Assembly: GCA_910584875.1 (NCBI GenBank)
Contig: CAJUDA010000002.1
Coordinates: 111,797 to 175,796, forward strand
Source: an uncultured Eubacterium sp.
GTDB taxonomy: Bacteria > Bacillota > Clostridia > Lachnospirales > Lachnospiraceae
Reading direction: 5' to 3'
DNA length: 64,000 bases
Position numbers and translations under genes: made by a program. A model generated the notes under the pieces. That model was not told the DNA's origin, did no database searches, and saw only the letters and a program-made list of their open reading frames with translations. Positions 17,616 through 26,918 of the stretch are shown here, one piece after another; position 1 is the first letter of the stretch; each line of letters begins with the position of its first letter.

Positions 17616-18227
17616 CTAAGCAGATCTCTTTCTCTCGTGATGGCAGCGGACTGCCTCCGCCACTTCATCATAAGCTGTCTCCAATGCCTTCATATTCCCT
17701 TCGATGACTTCCGGCTTCCTGGCAAATTTATGTTCATAAGACGCCTTCATCTCCGAGATAAACTCCTCTCTTGGCATAACGCCGCATACCGCCACGATGG
17801 CAGCCAGCATCGGAGAATTCGGAAAATTCTTCCCCAGATTCTCAACCGAAATCTTACGGGCATCCACTGTATATACCTGTCCCTTGTATCCATTCAGATG
17901 TTTCATGATCTCATCCTTTGGCTTTGCTGTATTGATCAGTATGGCGCCCGTCTCCTTCAGACCTGCCGTAACATTGACAGAATCCAGCAGCGTCTCGTCA
18001 ACCACCACCACATAATCCGGGTGGTATATATTGGAATGAACCCGAATCTTATCAGAACTGATCCGGTTATATGCCGTGATCGGCGCTCCCATACGTTCCG
18101 GGCCATATTCAGGAAATCCCTGCACATTCTGCCCTGTCTTAAACGCCACATCAGCAAGGAGCAGCGCTGCTGTTTTTGCACCCTGTCCTCCCCTGCCATG
18201 CCATCTGATCTCAATTCCGTTCTTCAT
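17616..18227 (-). CDS. porG: 2-oxoacid:ferredoxin oxidoreductase, gamma subunit
   Basis: A 203-residue gamma subunit. The N-terminal RWHGRGGQGAKTAALLLAD and the following FPEYGPERMGAPITAYNR are signature sequences of this subunit. It is first in the por operon. On the minus strand the leader has a TATAAT box about 50 bases upstream but I could not find a good -35 element, and AAGGAG lies before the ATG. Confidence 0.9.
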   Translation of the reverse strand: MKNGIEIRWHGRGGQGAKTAALLLADVAFKTGQNVQGFPEYGPERMGAPITAYNRISSDKIRVHSNIYHPDYVVVVDETLLDSVNVTAGLKETGAILINTAKPKDEIMKHLNGYKGQVYTVDARKISVENLGKNFPNSPMLAAIVAVCGVMPREEFISEMKASYEHKFARKPEVIEGNMKALETAYDEVAEAVRCHHERKRSA

Positions 18228-18377
18228 AATCTCATGTCTCCTTTATACTTTATGTTCTTCTGCATTATTATAAAATTCCCAGCAACATTCATTATATCGC
18301 AGAGACCGGAAATGTAAAGCGAAAATGATTAAATTAATTCATTTTTAAATTGAATTATTTTCATCTCAAATTTATTG

Positions 18378-18406
18378 TTGGAAATAACAGCAAGATGAGT
18401 TATACT
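18378..18406 (+). promoter_or_regulatory. Promoter of the HD-GYP gene
   Basis: TTGGAA (18378-18383), a 17-bp spacer and TATACT (18401-18406) make a good vegetative promoter 65 bases before the TTG start codon at 18472. The rest of the 18228-18471 gap is A/T-rich and also serves the divergent por operon; nothing else was recognised in it. Confidence 0.6.
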
Positions 18407-18471
18407 ATACTATAAGCTATCGTCAGTTGGCGCGTTGAGCCAGACAGATAAATAATCAGGGGGAACTGATT

Positions 18472-19575
18472 TTGATCAAACGATATTTTGTACGTACAAG
18501 TTCATTAAAAAAGGGAATGCGGATCGACCAGAACATCAAAGACCGCCTCGACCGTACCCTGGTAGCACGGGGAACGATCCTGGATGATTACGTCATCGAG
18601 GGGATACGCAAACGCGGTATCCACGGTGTATACATAAGCGAAGGGGCAGAGGACCTCAAACCGGTAAAGGAAGAAGAAACTCTGACTCCTTTAGTGCGCC
18701 ACAATATCGAAAAAGCCCGTACAGAAGACCCTGTGAAAGTCAGGCTTTCCGAAAGTGTGAAAAAAAGAGTGTCCGAGGGGATCCAATACCTGTATAACAA
18801 CAGTGACTCCAAAGAATTTACCGACGCCTCCAACCGGATCACTACCGATCTGATGAAGGCGATCGATGACAATGACGCTCTCGCTGTCGATATCAGTACC
18901 TTAAAGACAAGTGATGAATATACGTTTAAGCACAGTGTCGACGTTGCCACTATGTCTATGATCATTGCAAAAAAACTGGGCATGTCCTCTAAGGATGTAT
19001 ACAACATCGGCGTTGCCGGACTGCTCCATGATATGGGTAAATCTAAAATCCCACTGGAGATCCTCAATAAACCGGCAAGACTGAACGATGAAGAATTTGC
19101 CATTATGAAAAAACATTCCGAGCTGGGCTATATGATCCTGAAAGAGAAAGAAGAGTTTTCGACCGAGATTTCCCTTGCTGTCCTCCAGCATCACGAAAAA
19201 ATGAATGGCAAAGGCTATCCTTTTGGCTATAAGGACGACCAGGTCATCCCCTATGCCCGGATCCTCTCCGTATGTGACGTCTATGACGCCCTGGTGACAG
19301 AACGTCCCTACAAAAAACCATTTACCCAGCGAAACGCGATTGAACTGATCATGTCCATGACGGACGAGCTGGATATCACCGCCATGCGCGCCTTTCTCGC
19401 CACGGTGATCCTCTATCCTGTGGACTCCACCGTCACACTCAGTAACGGAGAAAAAGCCCGGGTCGTGGAGAACATAGAAAACTCGGTTCTGCGTCCTACC
19501 GTCGTCGGGCTTAAAAGTGGTATTGTCTATAATCTGTCCGGAGATCTCTCCTGTGCGAACATCGTTATCGAATAA
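18472..19575 (+). CDS. HD-GYP domain phosphodiesterase
   Basis: A 367-residue cytosolic protein with an HD-GYP domain, which hydrolyses cyclic di-GMP. The metal ligands HD are at 186-187 (LLHDMGKSKIP) and the HHEKMNGKGYP motif at 240-250, so the site looks intact. The first 100 residues form a small domain beginning KRYFVRTSSLKKGMRIDQNI, similar to N-terminal regions of this family. Translation starts at TTG 18472, with AGGGGGA upstream. A last 60 residues after the HD domain are unassigned. It is convergent with the cyclophilin gene, 10 bases apart. Confidence 0.9.
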   Translation: MIKRYFVRTSSLKKGMRIDQNIKDRLDRTLVARGTILDDYVIEGIRKRGIHGVYISEGAEDLKPVKEEETLTPLVRHNIEKARTEDPVKVRLSESVKKRVSEGIQYLYNNSDSKEFTDASNRITTDLMKAIDDNDALAVDISTLKTSDEYTFKHSVDVATMSMIIAKKLGMSSKDVYNIGVAGLLHDMGKSKIPLEILNKPARLNDEEFAIMKKHSELGYMILKEKEEFSTEISLAVLQHHEKMNGKGYPFGYKDDQVIPYARILSVCDVYDALVTERPYKKPFTQRNAIELIMSMTDELDITAMRAFLATVILYPVDSTVTLSNGEKARVVENIENSVLRPTVVGLKSGIVYNLSGDLSCANIVIE

Positions 19576-19585
19576 ATATCTGTCG

Positions 19586-20290
19586 TCAGTCTATCACTTT
19601 GATACTCTCGATCACCGGCTGCTCGTCCTTGTTGATCGTTCCATTATCATCAATCGGTTTTGCGTCAAAACATATCTTATCCACTACTTTGATTCCTTTT
19701 GTCACCTTCCCAAATGCCGCATACTGTCCATCCAGCTGTTTGGAATCCTGATGCATGATAAAGAACTGGGAACTTGCGCTGTCCGGAAGCTGGGAACGCG
19801 CCATGGACAGGGTCCCTCTGACATGGGAAAGATCATTCTCCACCCCGTTCGCTGAAAATTCTCCCTTTATGGTTTCCTCTGCGCCACCGGTTCCATCTCC
19901 ATTCGGATCTCCACCCTGTATCATAAAACTGGAAATAATGCGGTGGAACGTAAGTCCATCATAAAAGCCCTCGCCAGCCAGTTTGATAAAGTTCGTCACC
20001 GTTACAGGTGCTTTATCCGCATACAAAACTGCTGTAATCGTACCGTAATTCTTTACCTTGATCTTAACATGATGTTTTCCGGTAAGGGTCTTCCCGCTGT
20101 CAATCACCTGTTTCAGTTCTTCACTGAGACCACTCCCGCTTGCTGCCGCTTTGTCATCCGATTCTTTGTTGTCCGCTGCCGGCTGCGCCGGTGCTGATGT
20201 CGCTTTCGGCTGATCCTTGCCTTCGCCACAGCCTGTCACTCCCAATGCCATAACTGCCATAACCATAAAAAATGCTACTATCCGCTTCAT
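19586..20290 (-). CDS. Cyclophilin-type peptidyl-prolyl isomerase lipoprotein
   Basis: A 234-residue surface lipoprotein. The signal peptide ends in the lipobox VTGC, then an Ala/Ser/Lys-rich linker leads to a cyclophilin domain (about residues 75-232). The domain has the catalytic FHRIISSFMIQGGDP and the SQFFIMHQ motif. It should help fold exported proteins outside the membrane by isomerising prolyl bonds. GGAGAG precedes the ATG. It lies 43 bases after the thrH-like gene on the same strand. Confidence 0.93.
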   Translation of the reverse strand: MKRIVAFFMVMAVMALGVTGCGEGKDQPKATSAPAQPAADNKESDDKAAASGSGLSEELKQVIDSGKTLTGKHHVKIKVKNYGTITAVLYADKAPVTVTNFIKLAGEGFYDGLTFHRIISSFMIQGGDPNGDGTGGAEETIKGEFSANGVENDLSHVRGTLSMARSQLPDSASSQFFIMHQDSKQLDGQYAAFGKVTKGIKVVDKICFDAKPIDDNGTINKDEQPVIESIKVID

Positions 20291-20333
20291 GTCTTTCTCT
20301 CCTTATCACTTATTTTTTAGCGTTAATCATTTA

Positions 20334-20936
20334 CTACGCCAATTCTTTTTTTATCGCCGCCAGAAGCTCCGGATACTCCTCATATGCCGCCAGCTCCGGA
20401 TGATCCTCCCGGATCGAAGCCGGACTCTTAAATAAAAACCCTGCCTTGCTGGCTTTGATCATGCCAAGGTCATTATAACTGTCACCGCTTGCGATCGTTT
20501 CATAACCAATGGACTGCAATGCCTTCACTGTCGCATATTTAGAATCACTGATCCGCATTTTGTATCCTGTTATCCTTCCATCGTCCGCCACCTCCAGCGA
20601 ATTGCAAAAGATCGTGGGCCAGCCGAGCTTCTGCATCAATGGTCCTGCAAACTGGGTAAACGTATCACTGATTATGATGACCTGTGTCATCGTTCTCAAT
20701 TCATCGAGAAATTCCTTTGCTCCGGGGATTGGATCGATCTTTGCGATCGTCTCCTGTATCTCTTTCAGTCCAAGACCATGCTCCTTCAAAACACTGAGAC
20801 GCCATGTCATCAGCTTGTCATAATCCGGCTCATCCCGGGTCGTTCTTTTCAGTTCGGGGATCCCGCTCGCCTCAGCAAAGGCAATCCAGATCTCCGGCAC
20901 CAGAACTCCCTCCAGATCCAAGCATACGATATCCAT
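20334..20936 (-). CDS. thrH: Phosphoserine phosphatase / homoserine phosphotransferase ThrH
   Basis: A 200-residue HAD-superfamily enzyme of the ThrH type. The nucleophile motif is the distinctive DLEGVLVPEIW (Asp6) rather than the DxDGT of SerB; motif II is IISDTF and motif IV is GDSYNDLGMI. ThrH dephosphorylates phosphoserine and can move the phosphate to homoserine. A good GGGAGG ribosome site lies upstream. Its place beside a cyclophilin gene suggests no specific pathway link. Confidence 0.9.
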   Translation of the reverse strand: MDIVCLDLEGVLVPEIWIAFAEASGIPELKRTTRDEPDYDKLMTWRLSVLKEHGLGLKEIQETIAKIDPIPGAKEFLDELRTMTQVIIISDTFTQFAGPLMQKLGWPTIFCNSLEVADDGRITGYKMRISDSKYATVKALQSIGYETIASGDSYNDLGMIKASKAGFLFKSPASIREDHPELAAYEEYPELLAAIKKELA

Positions 20937-21028
20937 ACTCTGTTTCCTCCCAAATTGTCTGTTTGTAAAATCACTTCTGACATTATAGCATAAGTTTCCA
21001 GAATCTACAATGCTTTTTCAGCCACCCT

Positions 21029-21078
21029 CAGGGCAATCGCTTATTTGCCTGCAGCTCCCAGGGCGGCAGTATCATCCT
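21029..21078. repeat. Solo end of the palindromic element
   Basis: About 50 bp (GGGCAATCGCTT, CCTGCAG, CAGGG, GTATCATCC in this order) match the outward end of palindromic copy A at about 10180-10232, read on the opposite strand. The rest of the element is missing. The match runs into the last codons and stop of feoB, so it may mark an excised or decayed copy. Confidence 0.45.
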
Positions 21079-23429
21079 ATCATCAGTCCCGCCAGCCGGA
21101 CGATCAGGGCGCAGAGCCAGGCAATGCCGCACTGTAATATCACGATCCCTGCCGCCCATCTGCCACCCAGTTCCCGCCGGACAGAAGCGATGGCAGCCAC
21201 ACACGGCGTATACAACAGGCAGAACACAAGCAGCGACAGGGCTGAGAGCGGCGAAATAACTGCCATCAGGGCCCCTGTCGTGCCAAACAGCACGGACAGC
21301 GTCGAAACGACACTCTCTTTGGCGATAAACCCGGAGATCAACGCCGTAGAGATCCTCCAGTCGCCAAAACCAAGAGGAGCAAAGACTGGAGCGATCAAAC
21401 CTGCCGCCACTGCCAGTATGCTATCCTGGGAATCTGCCACCATATTCATATGCAGGTCAAAGGTCTGGAGAAACCAGATAATGATCGCTGCCAGAAAGAT
21501 AATGGTAAATGCCCGCTGTAGGAAATCCTTCGCCTTTTCCCACAAGAGGTGCGCCACATTTTTTAGACCCGGAAGGCGGTAGTTGGGCAGTTCCATGACA
21601 AAGGGCACTGCCTCGCCCTTAAACGCCGTATTCTTTGCAATCAATGCCGTCAGTATCCCCACTGCGATACCGGTGAAATATAAAGCAACCATGACAAGTC
21701 CGGCGTACTTCGGAAAAAACGCTGCCGTGAAAAAGCCGTAGATCGGAAGCTTCGCCGTACAGCTCATAAAGGGGATGAGCATGATCGTCATCTTGCGGTC
21801 CCTTGCCGAAGGCAGGGTTCTGCTTGACATCACACCCGGTACAGAGCACCCGAATCCGATCAGCATCGGCACAATGCTTCTGCCGGATAATCCGATCTTG
21901 CGCAGAAGCTTATCCATGACAAATGCCACCCGCGCCATATAACCGGTATCCTCCAGCAGAGACAAAAAGAAAAATAATGTCACGATGACCGGAAGGAAAC
22001 TCAGCACGCTTCCCACCCCGTTAAATATCCCGTCTATGATCAGAGAATGTAACACCTCATTCACATTCCATGCCGTGAGTCCGGCATCCAGAAGCTCCGT
22101 CAGTTTCCCGATCAATACCTCCAGCAGTTCCTGCATCCATGCACCCAGTACATTAAAAGTCAGCCAGAATACCAGCGCCATAATCCCGATAAAGGAAGGG
22201 ATCGCCGTATATTTTCCGGTCAGTATCTTATCGATCTGCCGGCTGCGCTCCCGCTCCCTGCTCTCGCCCGGCTTCACGACACAGCACTCTACCAGTCTGC
22301 CGATAAAAGTAAATCTCATATCAGCGATAGCAGCCGAGCGGTCAAGTCCCCTCTCCTGTTCCATCTGGCAGATAATATGCTCCACCATCTCCTGCTCATT
22401 CTGCATGAGCTGCAGGGCATCCATGATCTGTGGATCCCCCTCTACCAGTTTCGTGGCGGCAAACCGCAGCGGGATCTGGGCGTTTTCGGCATGATCCTTG
22501 ATCAGATGCATGATCCCGTGCAGGCAGCGGTGTACGGCCCCTCCATTTTCATTTTCGTCACAAAAATCCAGCCGTCCCGGACGTTCCTGGTATTTCGCCA
22601 CATGCATGGCGTGGCTGATCAGTTCCTCAATGCCTTCATTTTTTGCCGCCGATATCGGCACCACCGGGATCCCCATCATCTGCTCCATCTCGTTGATATC
22701 CACAGAACCGCCGTTTCCCCTGACTTCATCCATCATATTCAGCGCCAGCACCATCGGGACGTCCAGCTCCATCAGCTGCATCGTCAGATACAGGTTTCTC
22801 TCAATATTCGTGGCGTCCACAATATTGATGATGCCTTCCGGCTTCTCATCCAGAATAAACTTCCTTGATACGATCTCCTCACTCGTATAAGGAGAAAGTG
22901 AATAAATCCCCGGCAGATCCGTAACCTCTGCCCGTTCCTCTCCTTTGATCCTGCCGCTCTTGCGGTCTACCGTCACCCCCGGAAAATTCCCTACATGCTG
23001 GCTGGCGCCGGTCAGGTCGTTAAACAGCGTCGTCTTGCCGCAGTTCTGATTGCCGGCAAGGGCAAAAACGATCGGCGAGCCCTCCGGCAGCGGATGCTCA
23101 TCCGCCCTGACATGATATCTGCCCCCCTCACCAAGCCCCGGATGCTCTGTCGCCTTTTTCCGTTTTTTCCGGTCTCTCTCTCCGCCAGCTTCCTGCGCGG
23201 AAAGCGAAAGAAGACTCACACCGATCTGCTGCGCATCCGCCAGGCGCAGAGTCAGTTCATAACCGTGGATCCGCAGCTCCATCGGATCTCCCATAGGTGC
23301 ATATTTAACAAGAGTAACCTCTGATCCGGGTATCACCCCCATATCAAGAAAGTGCTGACGCAGTGCTCCCTCCCCGCCTACCGAATCAATCACGGCAGAC
23401 TGCCCTGGCTGTAAATCCTTTAATGTCAT
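21072..23429 (-). CDS. feoB: FeoA-FeoB fusion ferrous iron transporter
   Basis: A 785-residue fusion. Residues 1-75 are a FeoA-type SH3-like domain, a linker rich in Lys/Arg and Gly follows (about 80-115), then a FeoB G-domain with G1 GNQNCGKTT at 126-134, TVDRKSG, DLPGIYSL and NMMD. The C-terminal half has about ten membrane segments with gate motifs (GCSVPGVMSSRTL, KLPIYG). It imports Fe2+ across the membrane using GTP. FeoA is normally a separate small protein; here it is joined at the N-terminus. The start has AGGAGGAG upstream. No Fur box was looked for in detail. Confidence 0.95.
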   Translation of the reverse strand: MTLKDLQPGQSAVIDSVGGEGALRQHFLDMGVIPGSEVTLVKYAPMGDPMELRIHGYELTLRLADAQQIGVSLLSLSAQEAGGERDRKKRKKATEHPGLGEGGRYHVRADEHPLPEGSPIVFALAGNQNCGKTTLFNDLTGASQHVGNFPGVTVDRKSGRIKGEERAEVTDLPGIYSLSPYTSEEIVSRKFILDEKPEGIINIVDATNIERNLYLTMQLMELDVPMVLALNMMDEVRGNGGSVDINEMEQMMGIPVVPISAAKNEGIEELISHAMHVAKYQERPGRLDFCDENENGGAVHRCLHGIMHLIKDHAENAQIPLRFAATKLVEGDPQIMDALQLMQNEQEMVEHIICQMEQERGLDRSAAIADMRFTFIGRLVECCVVKPGESRERERSRQIDKILTGKYTAIPSFIGIMALVFWLTFNVLGAWMQELLEVLIGKLTELLDAGLTAWNVNEVLHSLIIDGIFNGVGSVLSFLPVIVTLFFFLSLLEDTGYMARVAFVMDKLLRKIGLSGRSIVPMLIGFGCSVPGVMSSRTLPSARDRKMTIMLIPFMSCTAKLPIYGFFTAAFFPKYAGLVMVALYFTGIAVGILTALIAKNTAFKGEAVPFVMELPNYRLPGLKNVAHLLWEKAKDFLQRAFTIIFLAAIIIWFLQTFDLHMNMVADSQDSILAVAAGLIAPVFAPLGFGDWRISTALISGFIAKESVVSTLSVLFGTTGALMAVISPLSALSLLVFCLLYTPCVAAIASVRRELGGRWAAGIVILQCGIAWLCALIVRLAGLMIG

Positions 23430-23477
23430 GGTGATCTCCTCCTGTCTCTTTTGTCCCTGTCCCGCCCGTCAGCCGCA

Positions 23478-25412
23478 TTATCCATGGATCCTGATCCGGC
23501 TCTTTCCCGGCTTCAGATCCTGTAACGGTCCGGGCACCGGTGCCGTCGGTCTCTCTCTGCCCAGCATATCCCGGCAGATGACAACAGGCGTCCCGTCTGG
23601 ATTTTCATACGCTGCCTCTGTAATCCTTGGTCTCCCGAGAACCTTTGTTGTGATATACGCAGTAGGCAGACTGAATGCCTCTTCTCCCAGTTCTGCTTCC
23701 AAATAGATCCCATCCTCTTCTTCCTTCAGCCGGACAATGTCTCGGTCACGGCCCTTCCAGGCATGTTCCTCTCTCGTAAAGCCCGCCGCCCCCTGAAGAT
23801 AGACATTATTATCAATATATGCCGGCTGCCGGATACTCTCATACGTCTCAATATCCGCCGCCCCGGCTTCCCAGTATCGCTGTACATACTCTTCCATGGA
23901 GACTACCGCTCCCTCATACGAACAGGTGCCATAGCAGCGCCCCTCTTCTTTCCCTCCCACAAAGATATTCTGATACCATCGGTCATCCGATCCATAGGTC
24001 GGCACGGTGCCGAGCAGTTTGGTGGAATGGGGAAAATGATACGGCGTCGACCGGTTCAGCACCGGATAGTGCGACATAAAGCCCATCACCAGATTATGGA
24101 CATAGGCACCGCCCTGCGCCGCATTTACGATACTGAACGGGGAAGCAAATATATTATTATCCACCAGATACGGACCATGCGTCACTTCAATCATAAAATC
24201 CCGGTCATTGTGGTGAAACAGATTGCCGCTCACCCTGGTCCCCTGCGCCTGCCAGTCCAGCCAGGTTCCGAGGCTGCAGTGATGGATATGGTTGTCATGG
24301 ATCTGTACGTCGATCGCCGCATGGAGCTTGATCCCGGCGATCTCGTGACCATAAAATTCATGCTTTGTCCCGATATAATAAATTTCATTCTCGTATATTT
24401 CACTGAAAATACAGCCCAGATGCCCGACAATCCCTGTCTGCCCGCACTGATAGATCGTATTTCCTCTCACGATATGCGAGCCGGTCTGCTCTTTGCTCCA
24501 GCCGATATCTGCCGCCCGGAACACTGACTCCATCTGATACTGATAGCCCGGTTTTTTGTGAAACTTTGTAAATTCATTGTCCCCGGTCGTATCCTCTTTC
24601 CCCAGACTGATGGCAGAGCATTTGGAATCATGCAGGATGTTGTTTTCAATGATCCAGCCTTTTGCCCAGTTTGGTCCCAGCATCCCTACCTGGTATGCCG
24701 TGGGCGGCGCCCAGTCCGTCGCCGCCTGTGCCATCTCAAACCCGCTCACGGTGATATAATCCAGTCCCCGTTTTTCGGGATAAAAACAGCAGGGTCTCAC
24801 ATTGATCTCCACCAGCTCCTGGTTGGGATCCAGATCCCCGAAACCGGCATAGATCGTCGTGGTGTCCACTCCTGCCTCACAGTACCACTGCATCAGGGAA
24901 TCTTCCGCATTCCAGACCAGTTCTTTTCGCATCTCCCATGTCTCATAAGGGCTGTACTCCCTCCTGACAGGATGACGGACACTCTCCAGATCCGGCGCCT
25001 CAAACAACGATACCCCGTTGATATAGACATCTCCTGTGTGGACAAGGCTTTCCCTCGGATCGACCAGCCAGTCCCCGGAAATCTCTGTGGCATAGGGATT
25101 ATAGTCACCAAACAGGGTATTATCGATCGTTGCCTTCCAGATTTGGTCCCCCACCGGCTCCCAGCCGCAGATCTGCTCTGAGCCCTTGATCACCACCCTG
25201 CCGTCCCCGGCAGTACGGTATATGATCCGGCAGTTGTCATCCAGACCACCATACCGCGGTTTTACCCACTCCCGGTATTCACCTGCATGTACCAGTATGG
25301 TATCTCCTGCCACAGCTTCATCTGCCGCCCGCTGTATCGTGAGAAACGGCTGCCTTTCATCTCCCTGGTTCCGATCCGAACCGTCTTTCGCTACATGGTA
25401 GATCTTACTCAT
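23478..25412 (-). CDS. Right-handed parallel beta-helix protein, cytosolic
   Basis: A 644-residue protein without a signal peptide. The start, KIYHVAKDGSDRNQGDE, followed by PFLTIQRAADEAVAGDTILVHAGEY, is the DUF1565-type opening of right-handed beta-helix proteins. Repeated IxxNxI/IHDNHIHH coils fill residues 230-430. Such folds are polysaccharide lyases, hydrolases or epimerases, and some intracellular forms act on plant or host oligosaccharides (a GH141-like enzyme is one possibility). No catalytic set could be identified. It lies between hydE and feoB, 18 bases after the former, in an apparent operon whose logic is unclear. Confidence 0.75.
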   Translation of the reverse strand: MSKIYHVAKDGSDRNQGDERQPFLTIQRAADEAVAGDTILVHAGEYREWVKPRYGGLDDNCRIIYRTAGDGRVVIKGSEQICGWEPVGDQIWKATIDNTLFGDYNPYATEISGDWLVDPRESLVHTGDVYINGVSLFEAPDLESVRHPVRREYSPYETWEMRKELVWNAEDSLMQWYCEAGVDTTTIYAGFGDLDPNQELVEINVRPCCFYPEKRGLDYITVSGFEMAQAATDWAPPTAYQVGMLGPNWAKGWIIENNILHDSKCSAISLGKEDTTGDNEFTKFHKKPGYQYQMESVFRAADIGWSKEQTGSHIVRGNTIYQCGQTGIVGHLGCIFSEIYENEIYYIGTKHEFYGHEIAGIKLHAAIDVQIHDNHIHHCSLGTWLDWQAQGTRVSGNLFHHNDRDFMIEVTHGPYLVDNNIFASPFSIVNAAQGGAYVHNLVMGFMSHYPVLNRSTPYHFPHSTKLLGTVPTYGSDDRWYQNIFVGGKEEGRCYGTCSYEGAVVSMEEYVQRYWEAGAADIETYESIRQPAYIDNNVYLQGAAGFTREEHAWKGRDRDIVRLKEEEDGIYLEAELGEEAFSLPTAYITTKVLGRPRITEAAYENPDGTPVVICRDMLGRERPTAPVPGPLQDLKPGKSRIRIHG

Positions 25413-25430
25413 CCTGATTCCCCCTTTATC

Positions 25431-26477
25431 TCATCCGATACGGCTGTCTCCCCGGTCTGTGACGATACAGTATCCCACAGATTCAACCCGGCGGCGCAGC
25501 TCGTCCAGATGCATTGCTGACTCTGCGCCCGTATGGATTTTATCATGATACAATTCATATTTTGTGCGGACACTTTCTGGTGACAGGTTTGGCATCAGCA
25601 CATTGGCTCCTGCCAGAAGTCCCCGCTCTCTCCCGTCCGGTGCGATCGTTCCCAGCGCCGTGGTCGCTGGCAGCAGCACCCCCGGAAACATCAGACGGAG
25701 TACCGCCAGCAGGATCAGTGTCAGGCGGCAGGAACCATCTGGTTCCCCGGCAAAAGGCGTGTCCGGATGGGAAAGATAGGGACCGATCCCGATCATATGC
25801 GGCCTGAGCTGCTGCAGAAATCGCAAATCCGACACAAGATTGTCCACTGTCTGACCAGGAGATCCTACCATAAACCCGGCTCCGGTCTGATATCCGAGGT
25901 CGCGCAGTGTATACAGGCACTCCATACGGCTGCGCAGACTCATGTCCTCCGGGTGCAGACGCCGGTAATGGGATTCATCCGCCGTCTCATGACGGAGCAG
26001 ATAACGGTCTGCTCCCGCCTCACGCCAGCACATGTATTCTTCCCTTGTCCGTTCTCCCACGGAAAGAGTGACGGCACAGGAAGGAAATTCTTTTTTTATG
26101 GAATGAATAACAGCTGCCAGCCGCTCCTTTGTATACCAGGGATCCTCGCCGCCCTGCAGGACAAAGGTGCGGAAACCAAGCCGGTATCCCTCCCGGACAC
26201 AGCACAGGATCTCATCCGGCGTCAGGCGGTACCGCTCAGCCTTCGTATTACTTTTGCGTATCCCGCAATAATAGCAGTCATTTTGGCAGATATTGGTAAA
26301 CTCGATCAGTCCCCGGACATAGACCGCTTTTCCATACTCTGCCTCCCGGACAGCCCTTGCCCTGGCAAACAATTCTTTTTCATCATCCGGCGTCAGTCCC
26401 TGTATCAGCTGAACAAGCCCGGCATTCGTCAGATCTCTCTCTTTTTCCAGTTTTTGTATCAATCCCCGGCTGGTCAT
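25431..26477 (-). CDS. hydE: [FeFe]-hydrogenase maturase HydE
   Basis: A 348-residue radical SAM enzyme used to build the H-cluster of [FeFe]-hydrogenase. The CxxxCxxC motif is Cys64, Cys68 and Cys71 in ICQNDCYYCGIRKSN, as is usual for HydE, and the C-terminal region PNLSPESVRTKYELY fits the family. ATG 26477 has GGAGG five bases upstream. HydF, HydG and the hydrogenase itself are not in the window. The gene overlaps the 3' end of the small upstream gene by 95 bases, which looks abnormal (see that entry). Confidence 0.88.
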   Translation of the reverse strand: MTSRGLIQKLEKERDLTNAGLVQLIQGLTPDDEKELFARARAVREAEYGKAVYVRGLIEFTNICQNDCYYCGIRKSNTKAERYRLTPDEILCCVREGYRLGFRTFVLQGGEDPWYTKERLAAVIHSIKKEFPSCAVTLSVGERTREEYMCWREAGADRYLLRHETADESHYRRLHPEDMSLRSRMECLYTLRDLGYQTGAGFMVGSPGQTVDNLVSDLRFLQQLRPHMIGIGPYLSHPDTPFAGEPDGSCRLTLILLAVLRLMFPGVLLPATTALGTIAPDGRERGLLAGANVLMPNLSPESVRTKYELYHDKIHTGAESAMHLDELRRRVESVGYCIVTDRGDSRIG

Positions 26478-26826
26478 GTTCCCCTCCATTTGTACACACT
26501 CTCTGACCATGCAGTTTTTTTGCCCGGTCAAATTTCAGCACCTGTTTTCTCCTGACATTATCACCTACGGTATCCCGGTATTCCGCACTGACATAGCGCA
26601 GAATCTCCGGCAGGATCTCATCCACTCCCGGTACGTCAAAGTATACTGCCACTACAACATAGTTCATCGGTCCCGTCTGGTACAACTGCAGATCAGCAAA
26701 ATATTCTCCATAATGATTCTTCAAAAATCCATCAATGGTCTTCACAAGCTGACAATAACGGTCCTGCCAGCCCGGATTCACATAAGACATACTGACATCA
26801 TACAGATAACTTTCCGCTCTTTTCAT
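26383..26826 (-). CDS. Conserved-looking protein of unknown function, possible frameshift at 3' end
   Basis: A 147-residue frame. The first 106 residues (MKRAESYLYDVSMSYVNPGW to the Lys-rich RAKKLHG) look like a genuine mixed alpha/beta protein; the last 40 are a shadow of hydE. I do not recognise the family. After residue 104 the DNA has a run of seven A. One extra A would move reading into a frame that ends in TGA, overlapping the hydE start as ATGA, the typical layout of coupled genes. Either the assembly lost a base, the run slips, or the true protein simply ends inside hydE. Confidence 0.6.
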   Translation of the reverse strand: MKRAESYLYDVSMSYVNPGWQDRYCQLVKTIDGFLKNHYGEYFADLQLYQTGPMNYVVVAVYFDVPGVDEILPEILRYVSAEYRDTVGDNVRRKQVLKFDRAKKLHGQRVCTNGGEHDQPGIDTKTGKRERSDECRACSADTGTDAG

Positions 26827-26918
26827 ATAACATACCCCGGCAAAATCGCTTTCATAATACTATATGCGACTGCCGGGATCAATGCCACTGATTTCTTCGT
26901 TCTGGCAGAGCCGGGAGG

